Assembly (NCBI GenBank): GCA_021463165.1
Contig: JAJTWY010000022.1
Coordinates: forward strand, 1-49,671
Direction: 5' to 3'
Length of the DNA stretch: 49,671 bases
Source: Pyrinomonadaceae bacterium
GTDB lineage: Bacteria > Acidobacteriota > Blastocatellia > Pyrinomonadales > Pyrinomonadaceae
A program made the translations under genes and the position numbers. The notes under the pieces were generated by a model that was given only the letters and a program-made list of their open reading frames with translations, did not search any database and was not told the origin of the DNA. This document shows positions 8,245 to 17,115 of this stretch, one piece after another (the first letter of the stretch is position 1; every line of letters begins with the position of its first letter).

Positions 8245-8478
8245 GCACCGAAGGTGCCGAGTAATGTAGCCTGCGGCAACACCGCAGGAATGGTCGCGAA
8301 ATAGCCCAAGCCGCAACGCGGCAGCGTAGATCGCGTGACAAATTCGAATGCCAACGATAACGTCGCCGCGTTGCGGCTAAAAGACCGATTTGATCCCGAC
8401 CCAGGGCCTTGCCCTGGGCTAAATTGCCTAGCACCGTTGGTGCAAAGAAACCGAAGTTTGCTACCTCTCTTACTTCGG
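8245..8478. repeat. Array of short perfect hairpins (REP-like), two halves in opposite orientation
   Basis: Seven short inverted repeats lie within 234 nt: 8245-8257 (GCACC/GGTGC), 8270-8288 (CCTGCGG/CCGCAGG), 8310-8322 (GCCGC/GCGGC), 8365-8377 (the reverse complement of the previous one), 8400-8418 (CCCAGGGC/GCCCTGGG), 8431-8443 (GCACC/GGTGC) and 8451-8478 (CCGAAGT/ACTTCGG). Loops are mostly 3-5 nt. In the left half units are preceded by TAGCC; in the right half they are followed by GGCTA, so the halves face each other around position 8340. The whole stretch 8162-8629 has no credible gene. REP elements mobilised by REP-associated tyrosine transposases have comparable form, but no such transposase is present here. 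Confidence 0.75.
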
Positions 8479-8629
8479 CTAAGTCCCCCACCAATACTTG
8501 CCCGGGCGGCTTGTCCTTCGGCTATGTCTGGTTTAAGGTGTCGGCATAGAGAGGCTCCCCGTTTTTCGTTGCGCAGCAGGTTGGCCAGAGCGTTTTTATC
8601 CGTGACGAGGGCCGTTCGGTATCTAGCTA

Positions 8630-9808
8630 CTATTCTTTGGCGGCGAGCATCGTGCTTTCCGTCTGTGAGCCAAGATCACTTCGGGCCTGACGTATGACGT
8701 AACCGTTCTTGGCCCGGACGACCGTGTTGGGACGCGTAACCCTGATCTTGACCGAACGCCGTTCGCCGGGCTGGCCCGGATTCCCCGGGTAGTAGCCGAT
8801 CGAATACTGCCGGCGAAGTTCCTCAGCAACACCGGCGAACGATGCTTCGAGGTTCTTTATATCCGCGGCGTCGAATATGCGGCCGCCGGTGCTTTCGGCA
8901 AGTTTGGTCAAATACTCTTTTCCCCTAGCGTATTCAGCGGGGCTTGATCCGCGTGCGGGGCTGCGGAAAACGCGTGGGTCGATCGTAATGCCGCGGGCCG
9001 CCATCATGTCTGCGATGTCCTTTGGAAGAGCAGCCGGCATGCCTGTCGCCGTCGAAACTACTCCGCTCGCCGTCTGCGTATCGTAACGGATCGGGTAGAT
9101 CAGGGCGTCAACTTCCTGAACACCGGCAAGCGAGCTCTCCAGCGATGCTGACCGCGATGTCGTATCTACGCCGTCTGTAAAGATCACTACAGCCTTGCGG
9201 CCGGTTACTTTGATGATGTCGAGATCGGTCACGACCGCGACGGCGTCATAGAGGCTCGTTCCGCTGCCGAAATTTGCCTTGTATATTGCGGAGTATATCT
9301 TTTGTTTGTCGGTCGTCGGCTCTTCGGTCAGGGAGCGGACACGTTGGTCGAACGCGACCACCATCACCTTGTCTGTCGGGCGCAGCTGATTGACGAAGGT
9401 CACTGCCGCGTAGTGGATCTCGTCGATCTTGTACTTGGTCGAAGGACTGGTGTCGATCAGCAGTATTACAGTAAACGGTTGTTCTTCCGACTGAAAGTAA
9501 GTGATGTCCTGGAGCACACCGTTGTCGTATATCTTGAAATCCTTCTTCTTCAGGCCCGGGATGAACCGTCCCCTCTTATCGAGCACCGACACAGGGGTCG
9601 TGACGAGGTTGGTCTCGACGGTTATCACTTCGTCGTCGGCAGTTACCGACCTGGCGGGTGTCGACGACGGAGATGGGCCGTCTTTGAGGACGGGCGGCTT
9701 AGCGGGATCGCTGCCCTTCAAAACCGGAGGCGTGTCCTGCGCCGGCAGTACCGCCGATAAAGCACAAACGGTGATGGAAACTACAAAAAAACGAGCAGCC
9801 TTACGCAT
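8630..9808 (-). CDS. Secreted VWA-domain protein of the Acidobacterial VWFA-related type
   Basis: 392 residues from the ATG at 9808, chosen because AGGAGG lies 7 nt upstream and the start is followed directly by a signal peptide (residues 1-24, cleavage near LPAQ). A longer upstream frame exists but lacks these signals. A Pro/Ser/Thr-rich linker is followed by a pre-domain strand (FKIYDNGVLQDITYF) and a von Willebrand A domain with a MIDAS motif DTSPS in VILLIDTSPST and the later VVIFTDGVDTT strand. The C-terminal part (EELRRQYSIGYYPGNPGQPG) is the hallmark ending of the VWFA-related Acidobacterial family. Such proteins bind divalent cations and partner proteins at the cell surface. The actual partner is unknown. 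It stands alone, not in an operon. Confidence 0.88.
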   Translation of the reverse strand: MRKAARFFVVSITVCALSAVLPAQDTPPVLKGSDPAKPPVLKDGPSPSSTPARSVTADDEVITVETNLVTTPVSVLDKRGRFIPGLKKKDFKIYDNGVLQDITYFQSEEQPFTVILLIDTSPSTKYKIDEIHYAAVTFVNQLRPTDKVMVVAFDQRVRSLTEEPTTDKQKIYSAIYKANFGSGTSLYDAVAVVTDLDIIKVTGRKAVVIFTDGVDTTSRSASLESSLAGVQEVDALIYPIRYDTQTASGVVSTATGMPAALPKDIADMMAARGITIDPRVFRSPARGSSPAEYARGKEYLTKLAESTGGRIFDAADIKNLEASFAGVAEELRRQYSIGYYPGNPGQPGERRSVKIRVTRPNTVVRAKNGYVIRQARSDLGSQTESTMLAAKE

Positions 9809-10260
9809 GGTTCTTCCTCCTGAATCCTTTGTTTTGTGGTCTTGGTAGACGAGCGTTATCTGGACGGCCAGGCCAAGTCGCGACAATGCGACACGGACGC
9901 GAAAAGGGACGTTCGCGGCAGGTCAATCTGCTTGACACATATGCTTAGACGCAAAATGCAGAAAAAAGGTTACAATCGGCGATCAAGGAAACCTCCCCGG
10001 GGATCGGAAAGTATATCCATCGGGATCCACTCTGTTGTATCGCGCTCCTGTCACATGAACCATCGACATCGCTACCAGAGTTTCCAAAAGCTTGCTGCTA
10101 GTGATCCGGGTAGTGTAGATCCATTCACAGTGTGGATTTGAACAAATTCGTCGATCCCCGTACGGAGTGGTACGCGGACTGCTATTGATCTCAACAGAGA
10201 CAAAAAAAGGCCGCCGATCCGGCAGCCCCACGAAAAGATCGTCTTGTAGCGATAGTTAAG
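9809..10260. other. 452-bp intergenic region between two leftward genes
   Basis: No credible gene was found. The right end (10202-10227) holds the terminator of the 3D-domain gene; the left end must contain the promoter of the VWA gene, but no convincing -35/-10 pair was recognised. The middle has no repeat or RNA structure that I could identify. Confidence 0.5.
10202..10227 (-). terminator. Intrinsic terminator after the 3D-domain gene
   Basis: On the minus strand a stem GCTGCCG/CGGCGGC (one G-U pair, 3-nt loop) is followed by a run of seven T (10202-10208). It lies about 35 nt after the stop codon at 10261. Confidence 0.75.
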
Positions 10261-10788
10261 CTAGTTCGTTGAAAATACCTGCACTGTTTTGCGTCCGAAG
10301 CGTCGTGCTTCGCTGCAATTCGGTACCCAGATATCAAGTTTTTTACCCTTGATCGCACCGCCTGTGTCCGAAACAAGGTACTTTCCGCTCCACGGACCGG
10401 CATTTATCGTAACGGTTGAGCCCAGTTTGAGCACGCGGGGATCGGCGGCGATGATACCTCTGCGAACACCGTGCCCCATTGCCGTTCTTCCTTTCAAACA
10501 GTAGGCGGTCGCGGAGAACGCCCCACGGCTGGCTCCGGCTCCGACTGCCCTCGACGACCCCGTGGTCTTAACGAGCTTTTTGGTGTCGTCCTGTACCTCC
10601 GCCAACGAGAACTCGACCCCATCAGGGGTGATCGTGGCTTCAGTTTCCTCAGTAATATTATCTTGTATTATTTCGAGCGAATCATTCGCTATGGCGAGAG
10701 CCGATCCAGCCGGAACATTTGCGTAAATAAAGACAACGCACATGCTCAAAAGGGCAAGGACCGCGCCTCCTCTAACGAGATTTTTCAT
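10261..10788 (-). CDS. Exported 3D-domain (double-psi beta-barrel) protein, putative cell-wall lytic enzyme
   Basis: 175 residues from the ATG at 10788, placed 8 nt after a GGAG ribosome site; the preceding TTG is less likely. Residues 1-30 form a signal peptide. The C-terminal ~90 residues form a 3D domain as found at the end of MltA and in Rpf-like proteins: FSATAYCLKGRTAMGHG, GIIAADPRVLKLGS, then the aspartate-bearing YLVSDTGGAIKGKKLDIWV and ARRFGRKTVQVF. The conserved Asp residues of this fold are present, consistent with lytic transglycosylase-like action on peptidoglycan. There is no substrate-binding LysM domain. The gene is monocistronic, with its own terminator. Confidence 0.85.
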   Translation of the reverse strand: MKNLVRGGAVLALLSMCVVFIYANVPAGSALAIANDSLEIIQDNITEETEATITPDGVEFSLAEVQDDTKKLVKTTGSSRAVGAGASRGAFSATAYCLKGRTAMGHGVRRGIIAADPRVLKLGSTVTINAGPWSGKYLVSDTGGAIKGKKLDIWVPNCSEARRFGRKTVQVFSTN

Positions 10789-11239
10789 CAATCATTCTCC
10801 TAAAATTCGTACCCCGTTTAAACGCAAAAATAGTGTCCGAAGATTTGGGTCATCAGCCACTATTCGCGTCGAACGAAGACTGTTTCGGCCGACGAATTTC
10901 GACCTGTTTCCGTCCTCCCGTGAGTCGGAACTTAGTACCAAGATATCAGCTAAGGGAATATATGTCCACTCGGGTCGCGGCCGAAACTCCTTATATCATA
11001 TGCAATTGCTGTATTTGCGGGCGCTTACGCAGATAAAAAAAACTTATCCCTGCATACATTTGGGCAGCGTTCTGTAGAAAGAAACGATAATAATCAGACC
11101 AATCTCCACGGTCGTACGTCTTATTCTCCGAAGCTCGGATCAAGCAGTTTCTGTTCGAGTTCTTTCCCCAAACGTGGCGGCCATATTCCATTATTCGGCC
11201 GTCCTCCAAAATCCAGATCAAGATCAATAAGGAGCAGTT
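10789..11239. other. 451-bp intergenic region between divergent genes
   Basis: This stretch separates a leftward and a rightward gene and should hold two promoters. I see no convincing boxes, no repeat and no credible gene; the frames present (for example 10991-11227 on the minus strand) lack family features and ribosome sites. Confidence 0.5.
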
Positions 11240-12379
11240 ATGAAAAACAAGCTTTTCGGTATTCGTGTGCCATTTTACATCCTGGGGATCGTTCTAGTCG
11301 TATGCTCAGCAGCCAGTCTGAGAGCTTCGTGTATTGACGAACTGGTCAATATTCCCGCAACGGACCTCGCCGCATTGATCGGCGATATCCAGGCGGATTG
11401 GGCCTCGCGAGAGGCGGCCCACACCGTCGCCGGCTTCAAGGTAGTGCGGTTCGACGGAACAACGACCAAGGCCGAGACCGTCTATGCGGGCTTCAAATAC
11501 AAGCTTATCTCTCATCGGATCGACGGGGATAACGATGGTTCGGTAAATGACCTTCACTATGCCTTGATCCGATATCCGAAAGACTATGTCGCAGGATCAG
11601 GCCCATATCCCGTGCTGGTGCTCAACCATGGCGGGGCCGGAGGTGTGTCATTCGATTACCTTATGGATTTCGATGCCAGCCTTCCGGACGACTACGTGGC
11701 GAGGAATTTCTTCGTCGTAGTTCCTTCGTACCGGGCCGAGAAGATCTATACACAAGATCTGTTTTCGAGCATCGGATTTCCCGATCAGATCTTTACGTCC
11801 GAAGGGGTTCAGAGCATTCTAAACTATGATGTTGATGATGTTATGGTCCTGCTCAAAGCCGTACTTGCCAAGATCCCCGACACCGATCCGACCCGTGTCG
11901 CAGCATATGGAACGAGCCGAGGCGGCGGCGTAACGTTGCTGCTCGATGCACGTAGCCCGAAGATCAAACGGACGGTCGATTTCTTTGGCCCGTCGGACAT
12001 GATCCTGTATTCCGATCTGATGATAGATTACGCCTGCAGCGGAATTACCATCACCAATCCGTCGCGACACGTTATCAAACCCGCCGTCGATACATACCTC
12101 GCCGGAGATCTCTACCTGGCGCGACGTATGCTGATCCAGAGTTCGGCGGCATATTTCCCGGCCGGGTTCAAAATGCTTCAAATGCACCACGGGCTCGACG
12201 ACGAGGCAGTCGGCTTTGAGCACACGGATCGGATGGCGGAGGCGATCGATACCTATGTCGACGGCGGCGGTTTCCCGATCCCGAGTTATGAAAAATGGCT
12301 TTATGCCGGTGGCGGACACAGCGTCGGCAGCTTGACCGGCCAAGGCGACCGCGTTCGGGAGTTTCTGGGCAGCCTTTAG
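11240..12379 (+). CDS. Exported alpha/beta hydrolase, prolyl-oligopeptidase/dienelactone-hydrolase-like
   Basis: 379 residues. Residues 1-30 form a signal peptide ending just before Cys31. The alpha/beta hydrolase fold is shown by the oxyanion segment VLVLNHGGAGG (about 126-135), the nucleophile elbow YGTSRGGG with Ser226, a likely acid near MHHGLDDEAV (about residue 318) and the terminal GGGHSVGS with His360. The arrangement matches S9-family peptidases and related esterases acting in the periplasm. The substrate cannot be told from sequence. AAGGAG lies 6 nt before the ATG, giving a secure start. No operon partner is apparent, although a PilZ gene follows 124 nt later. Confidence 0.8.
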   Translation: MKNKLFGIRVPFYILGIVLVVCSAASLRASCIDELVNIPATDLAALIGDIQADWASREAAHTVAGFKVVRFDGTTTKAETVYAGFKYKLISHRIDGDNDGSVNDLHYALIRYPKDYVAGSGPYPVLVLNHGGAGGVSFDYLMDFDASLPDDYVARNFFVVVPSYRAEKIYTQDLFSSIGFPDQIFTSEGVQSILNYDVDDVMVLLKAVLAKIPDTDPTRVAAYGTSRGGGVTLLLDARSPKIKRTVDFFGPSDMILYSDLMIDYACSGITITNPSRHVIKPAVDTYLAGDLYLARRMLIQSSAAYFPAGFKMLQMHHGLDDEAVGFEHTDRMAEAIDTYVDGGGFPIPSYEKWLYAGGGHSVGSLTGQGDRVREFLGSL

Positions 12380-12503
12380 AATCCCCGCGGCCCCGTCGAA
12401 GATGCGATGGTTTTTTTGCGCAAGACTTTGGTATGATTGGATGGCGATTCGGGCATTCTCGCCCTTCGCCATCCTATAGCCTACATTTCTTTGCGAGGTC
12501 AAT

Positions 12504-12869
12504 ATGCGCGAAAGACGCCAGGGTGCGAGGTACGTAATATCGTTTCCGATCCGTGCAAGATGGAGGGACGAAAACGGGAAGGAGGTCATCCAGGAGGGCT
12601 TGACCGATAACGTCGGCCCGCACGGAACACTCGTCTATCTGCCGCGCGTGCTTCCCAGCGTCGGCGGCAAGGTACATCTCACAGTCACCGAAAATCCTGA
12701 CGACGAGGTCACTGTTGTAGGCGAGGTCATCCGTCTGGAACGAAACGCCTCTCATCCGCAGGCCGCCCTAATGCTCACCGAAGGCCTTCGCGAATGGAAA
12801 AAGAAAGTGTGGGAATTCGCCGGAGCTACGATCGCCGCCCAAGAGCCGGAGAAGGCCGACGACTGGTAG
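12504..12869 (+). CDS. PilZ-domain protein with a degenerate c-di-GMP motif
   Basis: 121 residues covering a single PilZ beta-barrel. The first motif RxxxR is present (RRQGAR, R5 and R9). The second, normally D/N-x-S-x-x-G, reads DNVGPHG and lacks the serine. Further barrel strands are VGGKVHLTV and EVTVVGEVIRLER. PilZ proteins bind cyclic di-GMP and control motility, secretion or polysaccharide synthesis; with the altered second motif, binding is uncertain here. A GAGG ribosome site precedes the ATG. The C-terminus is a charged helix ending EKADDW. It may be co-transcribed with the following dehydrogenase gene, but the 110-nt gap leaves this open. Confidence 0.75.
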   Translation: MRERRQGARYVISFPIRARWRDENGKEVIQEGLTDNVGPHGTLVYLPRVLPSVGGKVHLTVTENPDDEVTVVGEVIRLERNASHPQAALMLTEGLREWKKKVWEFAGATIAAQEPEKADDW

Positions 12870-12979
12870 AGATCAGTCGCAATTCGGAACCCCAGGAAAG
12901 CTCGGCATCTGATCCGAAACGATCCAGGTCCAAAAGGTCCATATCGTTATTTTCCGCTCACAAAAAAGAGACACTATAT

Positions 12980-14113
12980 ATGAAAATCCTAGTTTTGGGT
13001 GCCGGACGCATGGGGAACGGAGCCGCTTTTGACCTAATTCACAACTCACCCGAAGCCAAGGCCGTTACCGTCGCGGACTTCGATCTGCAAAAGGCGGAAG
13101 CCGTGGCTGCGTCGGTCGGTACTTCGCGAATTGAGGCTCGACACATTGATGCTTCGAATTACACGGATGTTGTCGATCTTTTTCGTGGGCACGATTCGGT
13201 TATCTCCTGCGTGAATTATTGGTACAACGTCTCGCTCTCAAAAGCGGCTATCGAGGCCGGTGCAAACTTCTGCGACCTCGGGGGCAACAATTATATTGTC
13301 GATGAACAACTTGCTCTTGATGATGAAGCGAAGGCAGCCGGAGTAAATATTATCCCCGATTGCGGGCTGGCACCCGGAATGGTTTCGATCCTCGCAATGC
13401 ACGCCGCGGCCCGATTCGATTCGGTCGATGAGATACACATCCGCGTTGGCGGCCTGCCGCAGGACCCGCAGCCGCCGCTGAATTACCAACTCGTATTCTC
13501 GGTCGAAGGATTGATCAATGAATATGTCGAGGTCGCACGCGTGATCCGCGACGGCCAGATAACTGAGGTGCCGTCGATGACTGAGATCGAGGCGTTATCA
13601 TTCGACGGCTTCCCGCCGCTCGAAGCCTTTCAAACCAGCGGCGGCACCTCGACGCTGCCGGACACCTTCCTCGGCAAGATCCGAGAACTTGATTACAAGA
13701 CCATCCGCTATGCCGGCCATTGTGAGAAGTTCAAGGCGATGATCGACCTCGGCCTTTGTTCAAGTGAAGAGATCGTCGCCGATTTCGTCAAGGTAAAGCC
13801 GCGAAAGGTTTTCGGCGAGCTGCTCCAGCAGCACCTTCCCGCTGACGGGCCCGATTATGTGCTGGTTCGAGTCGAATGCGTGGGCGACGGCAAGCGTCTG
13901 AGATATGACATTGTCGATAAGCTCGACGAGGTGACCCGGATGAGTGCCATGATGCGCACGACGGCCTTCCCGGCCTCGATCATCGCTCAGCTGATGGCAA
14001 AGGGCGAGGTCCTCTCACGCGGAGCGACCCCGCAGGAAAAGGCCATCGATCCGGACAAATTTATCGCCGAACTCGCTCGCCGGAACATTACGGTCAGTGA
14101 AAAATGGCTTTGA
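12980..14113 (+). CDS. Saccharopine dehydrogenase family oxidoreductase
   Basis: 377 residues from the ATG at 12980. The frame extends upstream to 12794, but that part overlaps the PilZ gene and is not protein-like. A Rossmann NAD(P)-binding motif opens the protein (MKILVLGAGRMGNGAAFDL), followed by VTVADFDLQKAEA and the AGANFCDLGGNN / IIPDCGLAPGMVS segments typical of LYS9-like saccharopine reductases and carboxynorspermidine synthase relatives. These enzymes reduce imines formed between an amino acid or amine and an aldehyde. No lysine or polyamine genes lie next to it, so the substrate is unknown. The gene is transcribed toward the sigma factor gene and ends about 60 nt before that gene's terminator. 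Confidence 0.8.
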   Translation: MKILVLGAGRMGNGAAFDLIHNSPEAKAVTVADFDLQKAEAVAASVGTSRIEARHIDASNYTDVVDLFRGHDSVISCVNYWYNVSLSKAAIEAGANFCDLGGNNYIVDEQLALDDEAKAAGVNIIPDCGLAPGMVSILAMHAAARFDSVDEIHIRVGGLPQDPQPPLNYQLVFSVEGLINEYVEVARVIRDGQITEVPSMTEIEALSFDGFPPLEAFQTSGGTSTLPDTFLGKIRELDYKTIRYAGHCEKFKAMIDLGLCSSEEIVADFVKVKPRKVFGELLQQHLPADGPDYVLVRVECVGDGKRLRYDIVDKLDEVTRMSAMMRTTAFPASIIAQLMAKGEVLSRGATPQEKAIDPDKFIAELARRNITVSEKWL

Positions 14114-14172
14114 GCTATCGCTCGGATCGAACTGCCATACAACCCTTGTTATTTTTCCAGCCCGACTACCAA

Positions 14173-14204
14173 CAAAAAACGGCCGCCCGTAATTGAGCGG
14201 CCGT
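14173..14204 (-). terminator. Intrinsic terminator of the ECF sigma factor gene
   Basis: On the minus strand a perfect 8-bp GC-rich stem (ACGGCCGC/GCGGCCGT) with a 10-nt loop is followed by a T-run (14174-14179). It lies about 25 nt after the sigma factor stop codon and may also slow convergent transcription from the dehydrogenase gene. Confidence 0.8.
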
Positions 14205-14229
14205 GATCTGGTTACCGATCCCCGTCGAG

Positions 14230-14904
14230 CTAGGTACTGATACCCACAAGCCTCGGGTTGGCTTTCTTCTGCAAGAGCTTCTGCAGTTTGAGTCTCGCCT
14301 TGTGAAGCTGCGACTTCGATGTGCCTACCGAGCAGCCGAGGATCCGGGCAACCTCTTCGTGTTCGAAGCCTTCGACGTCGTGTAGGACGAAGACGTTCTT
14401 GTAACCCTTCGGAAGCTGTTCGATCGCGTTGTCGAGGGCGATCTTGTCGACGATCCTCATGCGGTTCGGATCGCTCGTGCCGGTTACCATCTGGTCGGGC
14501 GTTTCACCCTCCTCGGTGGTCTTTTCGTATTTCACCGTCCGTTTGCGGAAGTGCATCAGAACCTGGTTCACCGTCATCCTATGCAGCCAGGTCGTGAAGG
14601 CCGAATCCCCGCGAAAGCTGCCGATCTTGCGATAAAGCTGGATAAAAACATCCTGCGTCAGATCTTCAGCCTCGGACGGGCTCTGGAGCATTCGCAGGCA
14701 GATCGAATAAACACGTCTGTGATGTCTTTTATAGATCTCTTCGAAGGCGACCATGTCGCCCTCGGCCGCCCGCTGCGTGAGATCAAAATCCTTCGCCGCT
14801 GCAAGGTTCACCGCCGCGATGGCGTTATCCAAGAAAACTACGTCGTCGGTATCGATCCCTTGTTCGCTATGAAAAACCGGAAAATTTAATGTGTCAGTTG
14901 TCAT
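14230..14904 (-). CDS. RNA polymerase sigma factor, ECF/sigma-70 family
   Basis: 224 residues from the ATG at 14904, which follows a GAGGGGGG ribosome site; the upstream extension to 15009 is not protein-like. After a ~45-residue N-terminal tail come sigma region 2 ([56 protein letters not shown]) and region 4 ([20 protein letters not shown], then an HTH with [19 protein letters not shown]). Region 3 is absent, as expected for ECF factors. The factor would direct RNA polymerase to a small stress or envelope regulon. No anti-sigma factor with a zf-HC2 motif lies beside it; the divergent neighbour is a single-pass membrane protein. A strong terminator follows. Confidence 0.9.
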   Translation of the reverse strand: MTTDTLNFPVFHSEQGIDTDDVVFLDNAIAAVNLAAAKDFDLTQRAAEGDMVAFEEIYKRHHRRVYSICLRMLQSPSEAEDLTQDVFIQLYRKIGSFRGDSAFTTWLHRMTVNQVLMHFRKRTVKYEKTTEEGETPDQMVTGTSDPNRMRIVDKIALDNAIEQLPKGYKNVFVLHDVEGFEHEEVARILGCSVGTSKSQLHKARLKLQKLLQKKANPRLVGIST

Positions 14905-15172
14905 TGTATTTCCCCCCTCGCAGATGAGACCCTTCAATTGCCGTGCCACACACATTATGAGTCGCGAATAATTGCATTTTAGACGCCCGCGGCCATGCTT
15001 TTGTTCCAATTTTTGGGCATATTTCTGTATTCGTACGTCATCAAAGAGCAGATGCTAGGCCTACTGCGAACTGAACGTATGTGAGAGTTACACGTTTTGG
15101 TGTACCTTGTTAACGTATTTTCTTTCAGGGTTCGCATTGAAGGAATAGGTGTTAGAATCTATCGCATAGTAC

Positions 15173-15973
15173 ATGGCAAGAGATAGATCCGGTTGGATGA
15201 TGGCTTTATTCCCCAAGTTAGGTTTGCGTGCACTCGGAGCCGCAATTTTTTTGGCGTGCGTCTTCAGTCTTGCGGTTGTCGCTCAGGAGGCGGGTCAATT
15301 TCAATACAAAAGCCAGGAAATATCGGAGACCGACGGGATACCGGTGCTCATCAAGCACCTGCCGGATTGGGAGAATCGTCGTGACACGATCCGGTTCGCC
15401 AGAAGTACCGCAGACCTGAAGGCCGCGCTTGGCGAACGAGCGATCTTGGATCAGATAGATTTTTCGGCAGGCACCGAGGCGGTTACCGCCCAATACGAGG
15501 CCGGGCGACTATTGATCGTCGAGTTTGCCAGTCCGCAGGGTTCGATCGATGCCGACCAGAAGATACAGGCTGCCATTTCTCGAACCGACGACGGACGAAC
15601 CTTCTACCGCAGGATCGGCAATTATAATGTCGTCGTTTTCGATGGAGCGGGCAGCCGTGCTGCAAACGCTCTGATCGACGAGGTCAAATACGAGAAGCAG
15701 ATCCACTGGCTCGGCAAGAACCCATTTGCCATCAGTGCGGAGCGCGCATTCGTTATTACAACGACCGACATTTTCATCTCTACCCTGTTGGTGATCATTG
15801 GCGGAGTGGTTTTCTCTATCCTCGCCGGATTGGTCGTCGGGTATCTGTTCTTCAGGCGTCGCGAGAGCATTCGGGCAAAGATGACGACCTTCTCCGATGC
15901 CGGCGGCATGACCAGGCTGAATCTCGACGGGTTTACGCCTGAGATCTTACCTGACCGGCTACTTGGAGACTAG
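15173..15973 (+). CDS. Uncharacterised single-pass membrane protein with signal peptide
   Basis: 266 residues. The N-terminus holds a signal peptide (hydrophobic core about 20-36, ending VVAQEAG). An exported domain of about 160 residues has no motif that I recognise. A strong transmembrane helix covers about 199-228 (TLLVIIGGVVFSILAGLVVGY), followed by a basic stop-transfer FFRRR and a cytoplasmic tail of about 38 residues. The start is uncertain: ATG 15173 has no ribosome site, and in-frame ATGs at 15197 and 15200 would still keep the signal peptide. It is transcribed divergently from the ECF sigma factor, which suggests but does not prove a shared regulation. Distant similarity in layout to the product of 37962-38621 is noted. 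Confidence 0.7.
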   Translation: MARDRSGWMMALFPKLGLRALGAAIFLACVFSLAVVAQEAGQFQYKSQEISETDGIPVLIKHLPDWENRRDTIRFARSTADLKAALGERAILDQIDFSAGTEAVTAQYEAGRLLIVEFASPQGSIDADQKIQAAISRTDDGRTFYRRIGNYNVVVFDGAGSRAANALIDEVKYEKQIHWLGKNPFAISAERAFVITTTDIFISTLLVIIGGVVFSILAGLVVGYLFFRRRESIRAKMTTFSDAGGMTRLNLDGFTPEILPDRLLGD

Positions 15974-15979
15974 GTGGGC

Positions 15980-17104
15980 CTACGGCAAGGCGGCGATCAG
16001 CCGGTCGATGTCCTCAATATTATTGAAAAAGTGGGGAGAGATCCTTAGCCTGTCGCCGCGCGGGCTAACGATGACGCCCTCAGCCTCCAGTGCCGATGCG
16101 ATCTGGCCAGAAGTAAGGCCTCCGAGGTGTTTGACACATACGATAGCGGTCTTTTCCCCCGGGCGGCGTGAGCTGACGATCTCGTAATCCTTGCCGCCGA
16201 GGCCGTCGCAGAGCGTATCTGTCAGTTCCGCCAGATGTTTCTCGATACTTTCCGAACCCACTTCGATCAAGAGTTTCAGACTCTGTTCGAGGCCGTAGAA
16301 CAGGGCCGCGGGGCCTGTTCCGCTTTCCCAGGCAAGAGCCGTCGATTTGAAGGGCTGTACCCGATCATCGAAATCCCACGGTTCTTCCACGCTGATCCAG
16401 CCCAAAAGAGTTGGTTTGACCCGATCACGGGCACGATCTGAGAGGAAAATATGTCCGCAGCCTTCCGGAGCACAGAGCCACTTGTGGCTTGCCCCGCATG
16501 CTGCATCAACGTACTGGGCCGGCAGATCGAACGGTATCTGGCCAAGGCCCTGAATGACGTCAACACAGAATAGTGCATCTACCGCCCTTGCTGCCCGGCC
16601 GATCCTTTCGAGATCGGCCCTGAAACCGGAAGCGAACTGCACGGCCGAGATGGCCACCACTTTCGTTCTCGCATCGATCAAAGAGATCAGCTCGTCCTCA
16701 TCGATCCTTCCTTCACGTTCGGGAGATAGACGCAATTCTATGCCGAACTCATCCCTAACTCTTCGCCAAGGGTAGAAATTGGCCGGAAACTCGCGCTCGA
16801 AGCTCACTATATTGTCGCCCGCCTGCCAATCTAGTCCGTTCGCTATCGATGCAATACCATCCGAGGTGTTTCGCACAAAAGCGACCTGATCATTGCGCAC
16901 ATTCAGCATCGATGCGATCAGGCCCCTGCAGCGATCCTTTGTCGCGACCCACTCATCAAAATGAAGCGTGCCGTTTGCTGCGACATCGGCGATCTGCCAG
17001 TTGATGGCTTCGATGGCAGTTCTCGGGATCGTCGAAACCGCCGCGCTGTTCAGATATGTGTATTTCTCTGCCGCTTTGAATAGTGATCTGATCTCATGGT
17101 TCAT
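15980..17104 (-). CDS. PLP-dependent class V aminotransferase (cysteine desulfurase/SufS-like fold)
   Basis: 374 residues. The PLP-binding lysine is K208 in GASHKWLCAPEG. Supporting motifs are YLNSAAVSTIPR near the N-terminus, FVRNTSDGIASIANGL (cofactor phosphate loop), VQFASGFRADLERIG and LFCVDVIQGLGQIP, in which the Asp that contacts the PLP pyridine nitrogen is seen. The order matches class V aminotransferases, including isopenicillin-N epimerase-like and kynureninase-like enzymes. The active-site Cys loop of true cysteine desulfurases is not evident, and no isc/suf genes are nearby, so a desulfurase role is unlikely. An AAGGA ribosome site precedes the ATG. It converges tail-to-tail with the membrane protein gene, 6 nt apart. 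Confidence 0.82.
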   Translation of the reverse strand: MNHEIRSLFKAAEKYTYLNSAAVSTIPRTAIEAINWQIADVAANGTLHFDEWVATKDRCRGLIASMLNVRNDQVAFVRNTSDGIASIANGLDWQAGDNIVSFEREFPANFYPWRRVRDEFGIELRLSPEREGRIDEDELISLIDARTKVVAISAVQFASGFRADLERIGRAARAVDALFCVDVIQGLGQIPFDLPAQYVDAACGASHKWLCAPEGCGHIFLSDRARDRVKPTLLGWISVEEPWDFDDRVQPFKSTALAWESGTGPAALFYGLEQSLKLLIEVGSESIEKHLAELTDTLCDGLGGKDYEIVSSRRPGEKTAIVCVKHLGGLTSGQIASALEAEGVIVSPRGDRLRISPHFFNNIEDIDRLIAALP

Positions 17105-17115
17105 AAGATTTCCTT

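Noticed and set aside
8245..8478. Possible CRISPR array
   Set aside because: Units are hairpins of different sequence and spacing; there is no constant repeat with unique spacers and no cas gene.
10991..11227. Leftward 78-codon frame in the gap before the hydrolase gene
   Set aside because: No ribosome site, no recognisable domain, unusual amino-acid composition; likely chance.
15980..17104. Calling the class V aminotransferase a cysteine desulfurase (sufS/iscS)
   Set aside because: The catalytic Cys loop is not evident and no Fe-S assembly genes are nearby.
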